Assembly: GCF_001662875.1 (NCBI RefSeq)
Contig: NZ_JPVZ01000001.1
Coordinates: forward strand, 62,001 to 126,000
Direction of reading: 5' to 3'
From: Thalassospira tepidiphila MCCC 1A03514
GTDB lineage: Bacteria > Pseudomonadota > Alphaproteobacteria > Rhodospirillales > Thalassospiraceae
Length of the DNA: 64,000 nucleotides
Below the pieces are notes generated by a model. That model ran no database searches. It saw nothing but the letters and a program-made list of their open reading frames with translations, and was not told the DNA's origin. Positions 1-7,237 of this stretch are shown piece by piece (position 1 is the stretch's first letter; each line of letters begins with the position of its first letter). Position numbers and translations under genes: made by a program.

Positions 1-319
1 CGCCCTTTACAACCCCATATGCGCAATGACCGTCAAAGGCCGGCGCGTATTTCGCCGGATCGGCCAGAAACATGTCGCGGTTTTCCTCAGACGCAAATGC
101 CCAGGTCGCACCATTATATTCAGCCGTAATGTCGGCCCGGCCCGGAACGGCATGGGGCTGCATCATGCCGACATCCTTTTGCGGCAAGTTGAAATAGGCC
201 ACCGCGTCATAGCCGCTGATCGCAAAGCCGGTTTCATCGACGTATTGCTCGCCCGCAAAAGCGGCACCCGACAGGCCAAAAACAAATGCGGTACCGATCA
301 AAAACTTTTTGAACATCAT
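1..319 (-). CDS. YHS domain-containing protein (3' end outside window)
   Basis: The reverse-strand reading frame begins MMFKKFLIGTAFVFG and continues with a Sec-type signal peptide ending near AFA-GEQ, so the product is probably periplasmic. The mature part has the YHS-family pattern: an ISGYDAVAYF segment, then EYNGATWAFASEENRDMF, then a Pro-Ala-Lys-Tyr-Ala-Pro stretch and GHCAYGV. YHS domains are short modules often linked to metal binding or thiol chemistry; the exact role is unknown. A GGAGG seven bases upstream of position 319 selects the first of two adjacent ATG codons. The gene runs off the left edge, so about 106 residues are visible and the C-terminus is missing. Confidence 0.82.
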   Translation of the reverse strand, partial: MMFKKFLIGTAFVFGLSGAAFAGEQYVDETGFAISGYDAVAYFNLPQKDVGMMQPHAVPGRADITAEYNGATWAFASEENRDMFLADPAKYAPAFDGHCAYGVVKG

Positions 320-470
320 CCCTGTTCCTCCGTTTGAAAATCCCTGATGAACCGAGTTTGCCCGGGAAGGGCTTCAAAGCGAAATGACGTTGCGACACTG
401 TTTCGTGAGATTGCGTGAGCCTGTGAAAAACCGCTCAACGCTTCCTATATCAATCAAAGAGAATTACCCC

Positions 471-501
471 TTGACCTCAACTATAGTTGAGGAATTACCA
501 A
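471..501 (+). promoter_or_regulatory. SoxR/MerR-type promoter with perfect 18-bp palindrome
   Basis: A TTGACC -35 hexamer (471-476) runs into the perfect palindrome CCTCAACTATAGTTGAGG (475-492). A 19-bp spacer leads to a weak -10 (TACCAA, 496-501). The long spacer with a dyad between -35 and -10 is characteristic of MerR-family promoters. The palindrome matches the E. coli SoxR box CCTCAAGTTAACTTGAGG at 14 of 18 positions, differing only in the centre. It sits about 45 bases upstream of the VOC gene start. No soxR or other merR-like gene is in the window. Confidence 0.65.
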
Positions 502-544
502 GATGGGAAATCGGAAAACAGACATCCCAAAACAAGGATAAGCC

Positions 545-928
545 ATGACTGCTTCATTTCTCGAACACGTGAATTTTACGGTCGCCGATCCGGCGAAAAC
601 CGCAGAAAACCTTCACAACTGGTTTGGCTGGCACACCCGCTGGCACGGGGAGGCCATCCATGGCGGGCTGTCCTACCATGTTGGCAATGACACAAGTTAT
701 GTCGCGATCTATGCCCTTGGCACACCAAAGGACGGCCAGGAAAACTCCTATGCCACCATTGGCGGTCTGAACCATATCGGGATTGTCGTCGATGACCTTG
801 ATGCGACCGAGGCAAAGATCAAGGCCGACGGTATCGAGACCTTCAACCACGCCGATTACGAACCCGGTCGCCGGTTCTATTTCCGTGATGAAAACGACAT
901 CGAATTCGAAGTGGTCAGTTACGCCTGA
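545..928 (+). CDS. VOC family (glyoxalase/dioxygenase-like) protein
   Basis: A 127-residue protein with the paired beta-alpha-beta-beta-beta repeats of the vicinal oxygen chelate superfamily. The first half begins LEHVNFTVADPAKTAENLHNW and the second begins LNHIGIVVDDLDATEAKIKADG. It ends with the typical FRDENDIEFEVVSY strand, where the Glu is the usual metal ligand. VOC members include glyoxalases, fosfomycin- or bleomycin-resistance proteins and dioxygenases; the substrate cannot be told here. Start: ATG at 545 with AAGGA upstream. The MerR/SoxR-like promoter immediately upstream suggests induction by redox-active compounds. It is monocistronic: the stop codon lies inside a strong hairpin and the next gene is convergent. 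Confidence 0.88.
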   Translation: MTASFLEHVNFTVADPAKTAENLHNWFGWHTRWHGEAIHGGLSYHVGNDTSYVAIYALGTPKDGQENSYATIGGLNHIGIVVDDLDATEAKIKADGIETFNHADYEPGRRFYFRDENDIEFEVVSYA

Positions 929-937
929 CCACTTCGA
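906..937. terminator. Hairpin overlapping the VOC stop codon
   Basis: Perfect 13-bp arms TCGAAGTGGTCAG (906-918) and CTGACCACTTCGA (925-937) with a six-base loop. The VOC stop codon TGA (926-928) is inside the stem, so the last coding triplets form the left arm. There is no U-run on either strand. It lies between convergent genes and probably acts as a shared transcription end or 3' stabiliser. Confidence 0.6.
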
Positions 938-948
938 TCAAGACCTGG

Positions 949-1773
949 CTAACAGGGCTTATATTCCCGATCATTGCCAAGTGATGGCACCATCCGGCGG
1001 ATTTCATCAACGCGCGTCAGATCAATCTCGGCGGTGATGAAACCCGGATCGGTGCCACCATCGGCCAGAACCTGCCCCCACGGATCAATGATAAGGGAAT
1101 GACCAAATGTCTGGCGCCCCCCCGGATGATCACCGCACTGGGCCGCCGCAATCACAAAGCATCCGTTTTCAATCGCACGCGCCTTCAAAAGGGTATGCCA
1201 GTGCGCCTGCCCAGTTGTGCGGGTGAAGGCCGCCGGAATGCTCAGGATATTTGCACCCGCCTTGGCGTAATCGCGAAACAGATGCGGGAACCGCACGTCA
1301 TAACAGATCGTTATCCCGACCTTGCCAAATTCGGTTTCGGCCAGTCGGGCCGCATTGCCGGGACGGAATGTTTTGCTTTCGCGGTAACTTTCGCCATTCG
1401 CCAGATCGACGTCAAACATGTGGATCTTGTCATAGGACGTGATGACCTTGCCATCCGGACCAATCACGAAACACCGGTTCGCAACGCGATCTTCATCCGG
1501 CACTTTGACATGCAGCGATCCGACAATCAGGGTCGATCTCAGTTCTTCGGCCAGGTCGCAAAAGAAAACCAGACCGGGATGCTCATCTTCGGGAAAGGCA
1601 GCGGCGCGGACATTTTCGCCGCCAAACGACATCATCGACACGTTTTCAGGAAAGGCGATCAATCTGGCCCCGGCAGCATGGGCATCGCGGGCATAGGTTG
1701 CCGCCCGTGCAAGGTTATCAGACATCACATCGCGTGAATTGACCTGCACGCAGGCCGCAATGAAACGGGTCAT
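949..1773 (-). CDS. Carbon-nitrogen hydrolase (nitrilase superfamily, Nit2/omega-amidase-like)
   Basis: A 274-residue single-domain nitrilase-superfamily enzyme. The Glu-Lys-Cys triad is visible: E43 in FPENVSM, K116 in YDKIHMFDVD and C157 in ITICYDVRFP. The HMFDVD and YDVRFPHLFR signatures are typical of the Nit1/Nit2 branch, whose members deaminate omega-amides such as deaminated glutathione or alpha-ketoglutaramate. That makes a metabolite-repair role likely, although the substrate is inferred from the family. Start: ATG at 1773 with AGGAG upstream on the minus strand. It is convergent with the VOC gene and divergent from the GntR regulator. Confidence 0.88.
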   Translation of the reverse strand: MTRFIAACVQVNSRDVMSDNLARAATYARDAHAAGARLIAFPENVSMMSFGGENVRAAAFPEDEHPGLVFFCDLAEELRSTLIVGSLHVKVPDEDRVANRCFVIGPDGKVITSYDKIHMFDVDLANGESYRESKTFRPGNAARLAETEFGKVGITICYDVRFPHLFRDYAKAGANILSIPAAFTRTTGQAHWHTLLKARAIENGCFVIAAAQCGDHPGGRQTFGHSLIIDPWGQVLADGGTDPGFITAEIDLTRVDEIRRMVPSLGNDREYKPC

Positions 1774-1969
1774 GACGCAGTCTCCTTTTTATCATTATCC
1801 GTCTTCATGATGCGGCTCATCCCAGCCTGCCGCAATAGACAATTGGGATAGCGCAGCGGCGAACAAGGCCCGCAAAAAGACCTCCGCCTTAGCGCACACA
1901 TTGCGCATTTCCCCATCAACAACCGACATCACGCACATCCCAAATTCAGTCTTTTCATCCTCAAAATTA

Positions 1970-1991
1970 GTGTATACAGTATTCCGTACAC
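1970..1991. promoter_or_regulatory. Candidate GntR operator
   Basis: GTGTATACAGTATTCCGTACAC has inverted GTGTA/TACAC ends and an internal GTATAC palindrome. It ends 16 bases before the ATG of the FCD-type GntR gene. Operators of this subfamily commonly carry GTATAC-like cores near their own promoter, so this is a plausible autoregulatory site. Assignment is by position and pattern only. Confidence 0.4.
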
Positions 1992-2007
1992 CTAACGAGG
2001 ATCGAAG

Positions 2008-2667
2008 ATGGAACCTCTTTCCGGCCGAAAAAGTCTGACTGACGAAGTGCATGACCGTTTGGTTGATGCCTTGTGTTCCGGTGCTCTCCCTCCCGGGACA
2101 CCTTTGCGTCAGGAAGCTATTGCCGAGGAACTCAATGTCTCGCGGCAACCAGTGTTGCAAGCTCTGGGGTTGCTGCGTCGTGACGGACTGGTCGAACCGA
2201 TGGGACGGCGCGGATATCGCGTTGCGCCTGTCGACAGCGACCTTGTCCGTCACGTTTATGACCTGAGAGAAGCATTTGACGGGCTTGCAGCCCGTCTTGC
2301 TGCTGAAACCAAGGCACCGGATCGGGAATCGGCTTTGCGGGCTGCCATTATACAGGGACACCACGCTCTGGGCAGCGGCGACACCGCAAACCTTGTTGCA
2401 GCCGACGTCGCATTCCATCAAACGATCTACCGTTTGTCGGGTAACCCCCTGTTGCCCGAAGCATCAGCCGCAGTCTGGCTTCAGATCAGACGCGTGATGC
2501 ATGCCTACCTGCAGATCGGGTACCCCCGTGATCCGATCTGGACGGAACATCAGGCCATCGCCGATGCAATCTGTGTCGGCGATGGTCCTCTTGCCGAAAA
2601 ACTGGCGCGCGATCATGGCCGCAATGCACGTGATCGCCTGATTTCCCGAATGGAAAAGCCAAGCTGA
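2008..2667 (+). CDS. GntR family transcriptional regulator, FCD (FadR/VanR) subfamily
   Basis: A 219-residue regulator. The N-terminal winged helix-turn-helix (about residues 8-75) includes GTPLRQEAIAEELNVSRQPV and the wing GRRGYRVAPVD. The all-helical FCD ligand domain (about 80-210) contains the expected metal-ligand pattern: Asp/His in ADVAFHQTIY, His in EHQAIADAI and His in RDHGRN. FCD regulators usually respond to small carboxylates or sugar acids. The downstream gene on the same strand is an NAD(P)/SAF oxidoreductase, its likely target. Start: ATG at 2008 with GAGGATCGAAG upstream. Confidence 0.9.
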   Translation: MEPLSGRKSLTDEVHDRLVDALCSGALPPGTPLRQEAIAEELNVSRQPVLQALGLLRRDGLVEPMGRRGYRVAPVDSDLVRHVYDLREAFDGLAARLAAETKAPDRESALRAAIIQGHHALGSGDTANLVAADVAFHQTIYRLSGNPLLPEASAAVWLQIRRVMHAYLQIGYPRDPIWTEHQAIADAICVGDGPLAEKLARDHGRNARDRLISRMEKPS

Positions 2668-2819
2668 CCTTCCCCTCGCTGCCACCAACAGCCCGCCTTT
2701 TCCTCGACCCTCGCACCACCAATCCTCATCGACTTCAAAAAATCTGCCAATGACCCGTCCGCGTCGCCAAAGGCAGAACCATATAAGAACGACAAGTTTC
2801 CTGTCTGGGAGGAACATCC
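2668..2819 (+). other. Intergenic region between GntR regulator and SAF oxidoreductase
   Basis: About 150 bases with no credible gene. GGGAGGAA just before position 2820 is the ribosome binding site of the next gene. I see no clear terminator, so read-through from the regulator gene is possible. Confidence 0.4.
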
Positions 2820-4157
2820 ATGAACCTTGATACAAAGCTCCGCAAACGGGCCGATGAAGGCAACCCTGTCCGGGTTGGCATTATCGGTGCTGGCAAGTTC
2901 GGATCGATGTTTTTAAGTCAGGCCGGCCATCATCCGGGCTATCACGTTCTGGGTATTGCCGATCTTAGCATTGATCGCACCAAGGCCGCCCTGCGCCGTG
3001 TCGGATGGTCTGATGACCAGTTCACCGCAAAGGATGCTGCATCGGCCTATCGCGACGGCACCACATGGCTGACCGAGGATGCAGATGCCCTGGTTGCCGC
3101 CGACGGTCTTGAAGTCATCATTGATGCCACCGGAAGCCCCGCCGCCGGTATACGCTTTGCGCTTAAGGCCATCGAACACGGCCGTCATATCGTCATGGTC
3201 AATGTCGAGGCCGATGTGCTTGCCGGTCCCCTGCTTGCCAAACGGGCTGAGGCCGCAGGCCTTGTCTATTCCATGGCCTATGGCGATCAACCGGCGTTGA
3301 TTTCGGAAATGGTCGATTGGGCACGTGCGATTGGCCTGCCGGTAACGTGTGCTGGCAAGGGCACCAAATATCTTCCAATCTATCACCATGTCACGCCTGA
3401 TGATGTCTGGCATCACTATGGCCTGACACCCGAACAGGCACAGGCGGGCGGCATGAACCCGCAAATTTTCAACAGCTTCCTGGATGGTACCAAATCGGCC
3501 ATCGAAATGGCGGCCGTGTCCAATGCCTGTGATCTTGTGCCACAGGATTGCGGATTGCAGTTCCCGGCCTGTGGGGTGGATGATTTGCCCCGCCTTCTCT
3601 GCCCGCGTGAAAGTGGTGGCATCCTCGATCGCAAAGGCACGGTCGAGGTGGTTTCAAGCCTTGAACGCGACACCCGCCCGGTGTTTCGCGATCTGCGCTG
3701 GGGCGTTTATGTGACCTTTGAGGCCCCCAGCGATTATGTCGCGCGCTGCTTTAACGAATATGGCCTTCTGACCGATCCAAGCGGACAATATTCGACCATG
3801 TATAAGCCCTATCACCTGATCGGGTTGGAACTTGGCATTTCGGTGTCGTCTGCCGCCCTGCGCGGCGAAGCCACCGGCACCTCACGCGCCTGGTCGGGCG
3901 ATGCGGTTGCCACCGCCAAGCGTGATCTTAAACCCGGTGAAATGCTTGATGGCGAGGGCGGCTATACGGTTTACGGCAAACTGATGCCTGCCCTGACGTC
4001 AAAGTCGCGTAATGCCCTTCCGATCGGGCTGGCGCATCATTTGAAAATCAAACGGCCGGTCGCCATGGATCAAACCCTGACCTGGGATGATGTCGAATTT
4101 GATGCCAAGGACCCGGCAATTGCCTTCCGCAAGGAAATGGAAACCACCTTCGGCTAA
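2820..4157 (+). CDS. NAD(P)-Rossmann oxidoreductase with C-terminal SAF domain (COG4091-like)
   Basis: A 445-residue protein. A Rossmann fold starts at about residue 17 with VGIIGAGKFGSMF (GxGxxG), followed by a dehydrogenase-type catalytic region with EVIIDATGSPAAG and YSMAYGDQPALI. The C-terminal part (about 360-440) has the SAF/antifreeze-like signature AKRDLKPGEMLDGEGGYTVYG. Databases often label this family predicted homoserine dehydrogenase. The architecture differs from threonine-pathway enzymes, and a role in sugar-acid or tetronate-type catabolism is more plausible (inference). GGAGG precedes the ATG. The adjacent FCD GntR regulator supports a catabolic, substrate-induced role. It ends at a strong terminator. 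Confidence 0.82.
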   Translation: MNLDTKLRKRADEGNPVRVGIIGAGKFGSMFLSQAGHHPGYHVLGIADLSIDRTKAALRRVGWSDDQFTAKDAASAYRDGTTWLTEDADALVAADGLEVIIDATGSPAAGIRFALKAIEHGRHIVMVNVEADVLAGPLLAKRAEAAGLVYSMAYGDQPALISEMVDWARAIGLPVTCAGKGTKYLPIYHHVTPDDVWHHYGLTPEQAQAGGMNPQIFNSFLDGTKSAIEMAAVSNACDLVPQDCGLQFPACGVDDLPRLLCPRESGGILDRKGTVEVVSSLERDTRPVFRDLRWGVYVTFEAPSDYVARCFNEYGLLTDPSGQYSTMYKPYHLIGLELGISVSSAALRGEATGTSRAWSGDAVATAKRDLKPGEMLDGEGGYTVYGKLMPALTSKSRNALPIGLAHHLKIKRPVAMDQTLTWDDVEFDAKDPAIAFRKEMETTFG

Positions 4158-4178
4158 CATCACAATCATCAGACAAAT

Positions 4179-4208
4179 AAAAACCCCGGCCAAACTGGCC
4201 GGGGTTTT
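4179..4208. terminator. Bidirectional intrinsic terminator
   Basis: CCCCGGCCA / TGGCCGGGG stem with a three-base loop, flanked by A-run and T-run. It can serve the SAF oxidoreductase (+) and the convergent glutaredoxin gene (-). Confidence 0.9.
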
Positions 4209-4242
4209 GTATGACAATTGCCGTTAATCAGCCAATTGGCGA

Positions 4243-4500
4243 TCAGGCAGACAGCTTGGCTTCGAGCTTATCAGCAGCTTCCAGCGCCATCAGTTCGTCA
4301 CAGCCGCCAATATGTTCGTCATTGATGAAGATCTGCGGCACGGTATGACGGCCATTGGCACGGTCCATCATTTCCTTTTTGCGACGCGGTTCCATCATCA
4401 CATCGATCAGCTGGTATTTCGCACCCTTTTCCTCAAGCAGCTTTCGCGCACGCTTGCAATACGGGCACCATTCGGTGGCATAGACTTCAACTTTTGCCAT
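4243..4500 (-). CDS. grxC: Glutaredoxin 3 (GrxC family)
   Basis: An 85-residue dithiol glutaredoxin. The active site CPYC is at residues 12-15 in YATEWCPYCKRARKLLEEKG. The glutathione-binding TVPQIFINDEHIGGCDEL motif follows, with the cis-Pro and the GG-C-D pattern. It reduces disulfides and glutathione mixed disulfides in the cytosol. An upstream in-frame ATG exists at 4539, but the start at 4500 has AAGGA at good spacing and matches the family N-terminus MAKVEVY. It lies downstream of comF on the same strand, an arrangement frequently seen in alphaproteobacteria. Confidence 0.95.
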   Translation of the reverse strand: MAKVEVYATEWCPYCKRARKLLEEKGAKYQLIDVMMEPRRKKEMMDRANGRHTVPQIFINDEHIGGCDELMALEAADKLEAKLSA

Positions 4501-4626
4501 GTTGCAATCATCCTTCTTCTTGCAGCCGATCATGCCCAAAGCCCCGCTGAACAGGGGATTACAGCATATGATACGGTGCGGAATTACATTCAGATGAGCG
4601 CTGTATATCAGAATTAATGTAATGCG

Positions 4627-5400
4627 TCATCGCACGACACGTGCAACCGTGATCACAGATACGTGCATAACGCCTGATTGCTTTAACGCCCGGACACAGG
4701 CATTGGCCGTCGCCCCGGTTGTCAGAACATCGTCAACCAACACAACCCGCGCGCCGGCAAGATTGCGTTTCTCAGCGCGCGCTTCATCGACAACAAATGC
4801 CCCGCCAACTTCGCGTTTACGTGAAGACGGCCCAAGTCCGCCAAGGCTTCTTGTATTGCGCTGACGGGCCAAAACCAGTCCGTCCCAAGGCACACCTGTC
4901 ACGCGCGAAAGCTTTGCTGCCAAAAGGCCCGACTGGTTATAGCGCCGTTTCAAAAGCCGTCGTCGATGCAACGGCACCGGCACGATCAGATCGGCCTGAT
5001 CCCAGATCCCCCTGCCCGCCTGATAGGTCCAGCGCGCAAGAAGCGGCGTCAGGTCACCGCGATCCGCATGCTTGAACCGCAACAGGTATTCGCGGCTGTT
5101 ATCATCATACACCAGCGCCGCCCGTGCCTGATCAAAGGCCGGTTTCTTTTGCAGACAATTGCCACACAAAATCTGTCCGCTTTCATCAGGATCACCCCCG
5201 ATGTTAGCGCTATCATCAAGTTCAAACGGATAGCCGCAACAAGCACATTGCGGGGCCGTGATAAACCTTAAACCTGCCCAACACTCGGCACAGACAGCAT
5301 GGGTGGTATCGGTCACATCGCCACAGCCCCCGCACCGCGGTGGTAAGATGGCGTTAACGCCCATGGTTGCGACGGTGCGGACCCATTCGATCATCTGCAA
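4627..5400 (-). CDS. ComF family phosphoribosyltransferase-like protein
   Basis: A 257-residue protein. Its N-terminal cysteine pairs (C23/C26, C37/C40, C52/C55, C79/C82) form the double zinc-ribbon typical of ComF. The C-terminal half is a type I phosphoribosyltransferase fold with the PRPP loop VVLVDDVLTTGAT at about 219-231 and a VPVPLHRRRLLKRRYNQSG region. ComF homologues are needed for ssDNA handling in natural transformation in some bacteria, but most alphaproteobacterial copies are uncharacterised. It is followed by grxC after 126 bases. Confidence 0.9.
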   Translation of the reverse strand: MQMIEWVRTVATMGVNAILPPRCGGCGDVTDTTHAVCAECWAGLRFITAPQCACCGYPFELDDSANIGGDPDESGQILCGNCLQKKPAFDQARAALVYDDNSREYLLRFKHADRGDLTPLLARWTYQAGRGIWDQADLIVPVPLHRRRLLKRRYNQSGLLAAKLSRVTGVPWDGLVLARQRNTRSLGGLGPSSRKREVGGAFVVDEARAEKRNLAGARVVLVDDVLTTGATANACVRALKQSGVMHVSVITVARVVR

Positions 5401-5454
5401 TGCTATCCACGATCACCTTAAGGAACGGGCAGCATAGCACACGCAAGGATTGAA

Positions 5455-6366
5455 TTAGCCAAAATCAAATAACGGATTTTTCCGCAAGGTGTCCGCCGCC
5501 AGATCAATAAAGGCCCGAACCTTTGCCGGGGCATGGCGGCCCTCGGGATGGACCAGATGAATTGGGACCGGATCGGGATCATAATCGCCAAGCACGGCCA
5601 CCAACCGCCCGTCCGCAAGATACGGGGCCGCCTGATAGGACAGCATGCGCACAATTCCCCAACCTTCAAGGGCGGCATTTCGGGCCGCCTCAATCGAATT
5701 GGTTTGCCATCTGGCATCCGGGGAGAAGCCGATCTTGCGCCCGCCATCCGGGGATCTGAATTGCCAATCAAGCCGCGCGGACGATCCGGTCGTGGCAATG
5801 ATGCGATGCGCGGCAAGCTCAGACGGCTGTTGCGGCGTTCCGTATTTCTGAAAATACACTGGTGAAGCGCAAAGTATCTGGCTGACCTCTCCAACCCGCA
5901 CGGCACTAAGCGATGAGTCGGCAAGATCACCGATACGCACCGCAAGGTCGATGCCTTCCTCGACAATATTGACGATGCGATCAAACAGCAAAAGGCGCGC
6001 GCGCATGTCGGGATATTCATCCAGATATGCGCCAACAATCGGGGCGACATGCATCTGGCCGAACTGAACCGGGGCGGTGATGGTCAACATACCGCTTGGT
6101 TTGGCATAGGCCCCACCAGCGGCGGCTTCGACTTCTTTAAGGTCGGCCAGCAACCTTTTGCAGTCTGCATAATACCGTGCACCGGCCTCTGTCACCGTGA
6201 CCGACCGGGTTGTGCGCGTCAGAAGGCGTGCGCCTGTCACATCCTCCAGATACGCGACCGCGCGGGTGACCGCAGGCGGACTTTGACGCAATGCGCGCGC
6301 AGCAGCGGCGAAGCTGCGCGCCTCGACCACATGCACAAACACATTCATTGCTTCGAAACGGTCCAT
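5455..6366 (-). CDS. LysR family transcriptional regulator
   Basis: A 303-residue LysR regulator. The N-terminal winged HTH (1-60) reads MDRFEAMNVFVHVVEARSFA then AAARALRQSPPAVTRAVAYL; the C-terminal effector domain follows. The MDRFEAMNVFV start and TRTTRSVTVTEAG wing resemble the CrgA/DsdC-like group that often controls adjacent oxidoreductases or transferases. It is divergent from a glutathione transferase gene. The 131-bp gap between them carries two TTCC-N7-GGAA sites, suggesting it controls both itself and the transferase operon. Confidence 0.93.
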   Translation of the reverse strand: MDRFEAMNVFVHVVEARSFAAAARALRQSPPAVTRAVAYLEDVTGARLLTRTTRSVTVTEAGARYYADCKRLLADLKEVEAAAGGAYAKPSGMLTITAPVQFGQMHVAPIVGAYLDEYPDMRARLLLFDRIVNIVEEGIDLAVRIGDLADSSLSAVRVGEVSQILCASPVYFQKYGTPQQPSELAAHRIIATTGSSARLDWQFRSPDGGRKIGFSPDARWQTNSIEAARNAALEGWGIVRMLSYQAAPYLADGRLVAVLGDYDPDPVPIHLVHPEGRHAPAKVRAFIDLAADTLRKNPLFDFG

Positions 6367-6383
6367 CTTACGCCCCGTGATTA

Positions 6384-6421
6384 TTCCACTTAACGGAATA
6401 CTAAATTTCCAAATAACGGAA
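6384..6421. promoter_or_regulatory. Two LysR-type operator copies (TTCC-N7-GGAA)
   Basis: TTCCACTTAACGGAA (6384-6398) and TTCCAAATAACGGAA (6407-6421) are near-identical 15-bp dyads that fit the T-N11-A LysR rule, spaced 23 bp start to start (about two helical turns). They lie between the divergent LysR and GST start codons and are probably the recognition and activation sites. Confidence 0.6.
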
Positions 6422-6497
6422 TTCCATCATTAAATAGAAATAATCACAATATCCTCCGTTTTCGCCCCATGCGAACCAGTAACTCGGAGGATGTTTC

Positions 6498-7115
6498 ATG
6501 AAATTGCATTATTTCGCGCTGTCGGGACACGCCCATCGCGCCCACCTTTTCCTTAGCCTGCTTGGCATTGATCACGAACTGGTTCATGTCGACATGGTCA
6601 ATGGCGAACACAAGTCCCCGGAATTCCTTGAACTGAACCCGTTCGGGCAGGTTCCTGTGCTTGAAGATGGCGACCTTGTCATCGCGGATTCCATCGCAAT
6701 AATGGTCTATGCCGCCAAAAAGGTCGGCGCGACCAAATGGCTCCCCGAAGATGCGGCAGATCTGGCACTGGTTCAGCGCTGGCTTTCGGTTGCTGCGGGT
6801 GAAATTGCCTACGGCCCGTGTGCAGCACGTCTGTTGACGTTGTTTGGCGCAAAGTTTGATGCAAACGATGTCATTGCCCGTGCGCATGGCGTGCTGAAAC
6901 TGATCGATGATCGCCTGTCAAACCGCGACTGGATTGCGCTTGATCATCCGACCGCCGCCGATATCGCGCTTTACAGCTATATCGCCAACGCCCCCGAAGG
7001 CAATGTCGCGCTTGATACCTACACGCATGTCCTTGCATGGCTGAACCGTATTGAAGCACTGCCGGGGTTTGTCCCGTTTGAAATGTCTTCGGTCGGTCTT
7101 CGGGCGGCTTCGTGA
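6498..7115 (+). CDS. Glutathione S-transferase family protein
   Basis: A 205-residue soluble GST. The thioredoxin-like N-terminal domain (1-77) starts [20 protein letters not shown] and contains the cis-Pro motif [20 protein letters not shown], with the glutathione gamma-Glu recognition AD-S. A helical C-terminal domain (about 85-200) includes the N-capping motif [18 protein letters not shown] precedes the ATG. It is likely cotranscribed with the flavin/ferredoxin fusion protein downstream, suggesting a joint role in detoxification or redox stress (inference). Confidence 0.92.
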   Translation: MKLHYFALSGHAHRAHLFLSLLGIDHELVHVDMVNGEHKSPEFLELNPFGQVPVLEDGDLVIADSIAIMVYAAKKVGATKWLPEDAADLALVQRWLSVAAGEIAYGPCAARLLTLFGAKFDANDVIARAHGVLKLIDDRLSNRDWIALDHPTAADIALYSYIANAPEGNVALDTYTHVLAWLNRIEALPGFVPFEMSSVGLRAAS

Positions 7116-7121
7116 TGATGT

Positions 7122-7176
7122 GGGCCGGTCATTGATCCCTGCGCGTAACGCGCAAGAACTTTAAGCGCGCCGGCCC
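7122..7176 (+). repeat. Nested inverted repeat between GST and oxidoreductase genes
   Basis: Outer arms GGGCCGG (7122-7128) and CCGGCCC (7170-7176) enclose the inner hairpin TGCGCGT-A-ACGCGCA (7140-7154). There is no T-run. It may lower read-through or stabilise one part of the transcript. Confidence 0.4.
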
Positions 7177-7237
7177 CGTCTGACCTGCCTGCCCCGCTTC
7201 TCCTCGATACCGTCTTTCCAATGGACAGGAGCACGAG

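Noticed and set aside
487-690. 67-codon frame overlapping the start of the VOC gene
   Set aside because: Out of frame with the VOC gene and begins inside its promoter region; no conserved features.
2820-4157. Naming the SAF oxidoreductase homoserine dehydrogenase
   Set aside because: The Rossmann-plus-SAF architecture and its GntR neighbour do not fit threonine biosynthesis; only the fold is shared.
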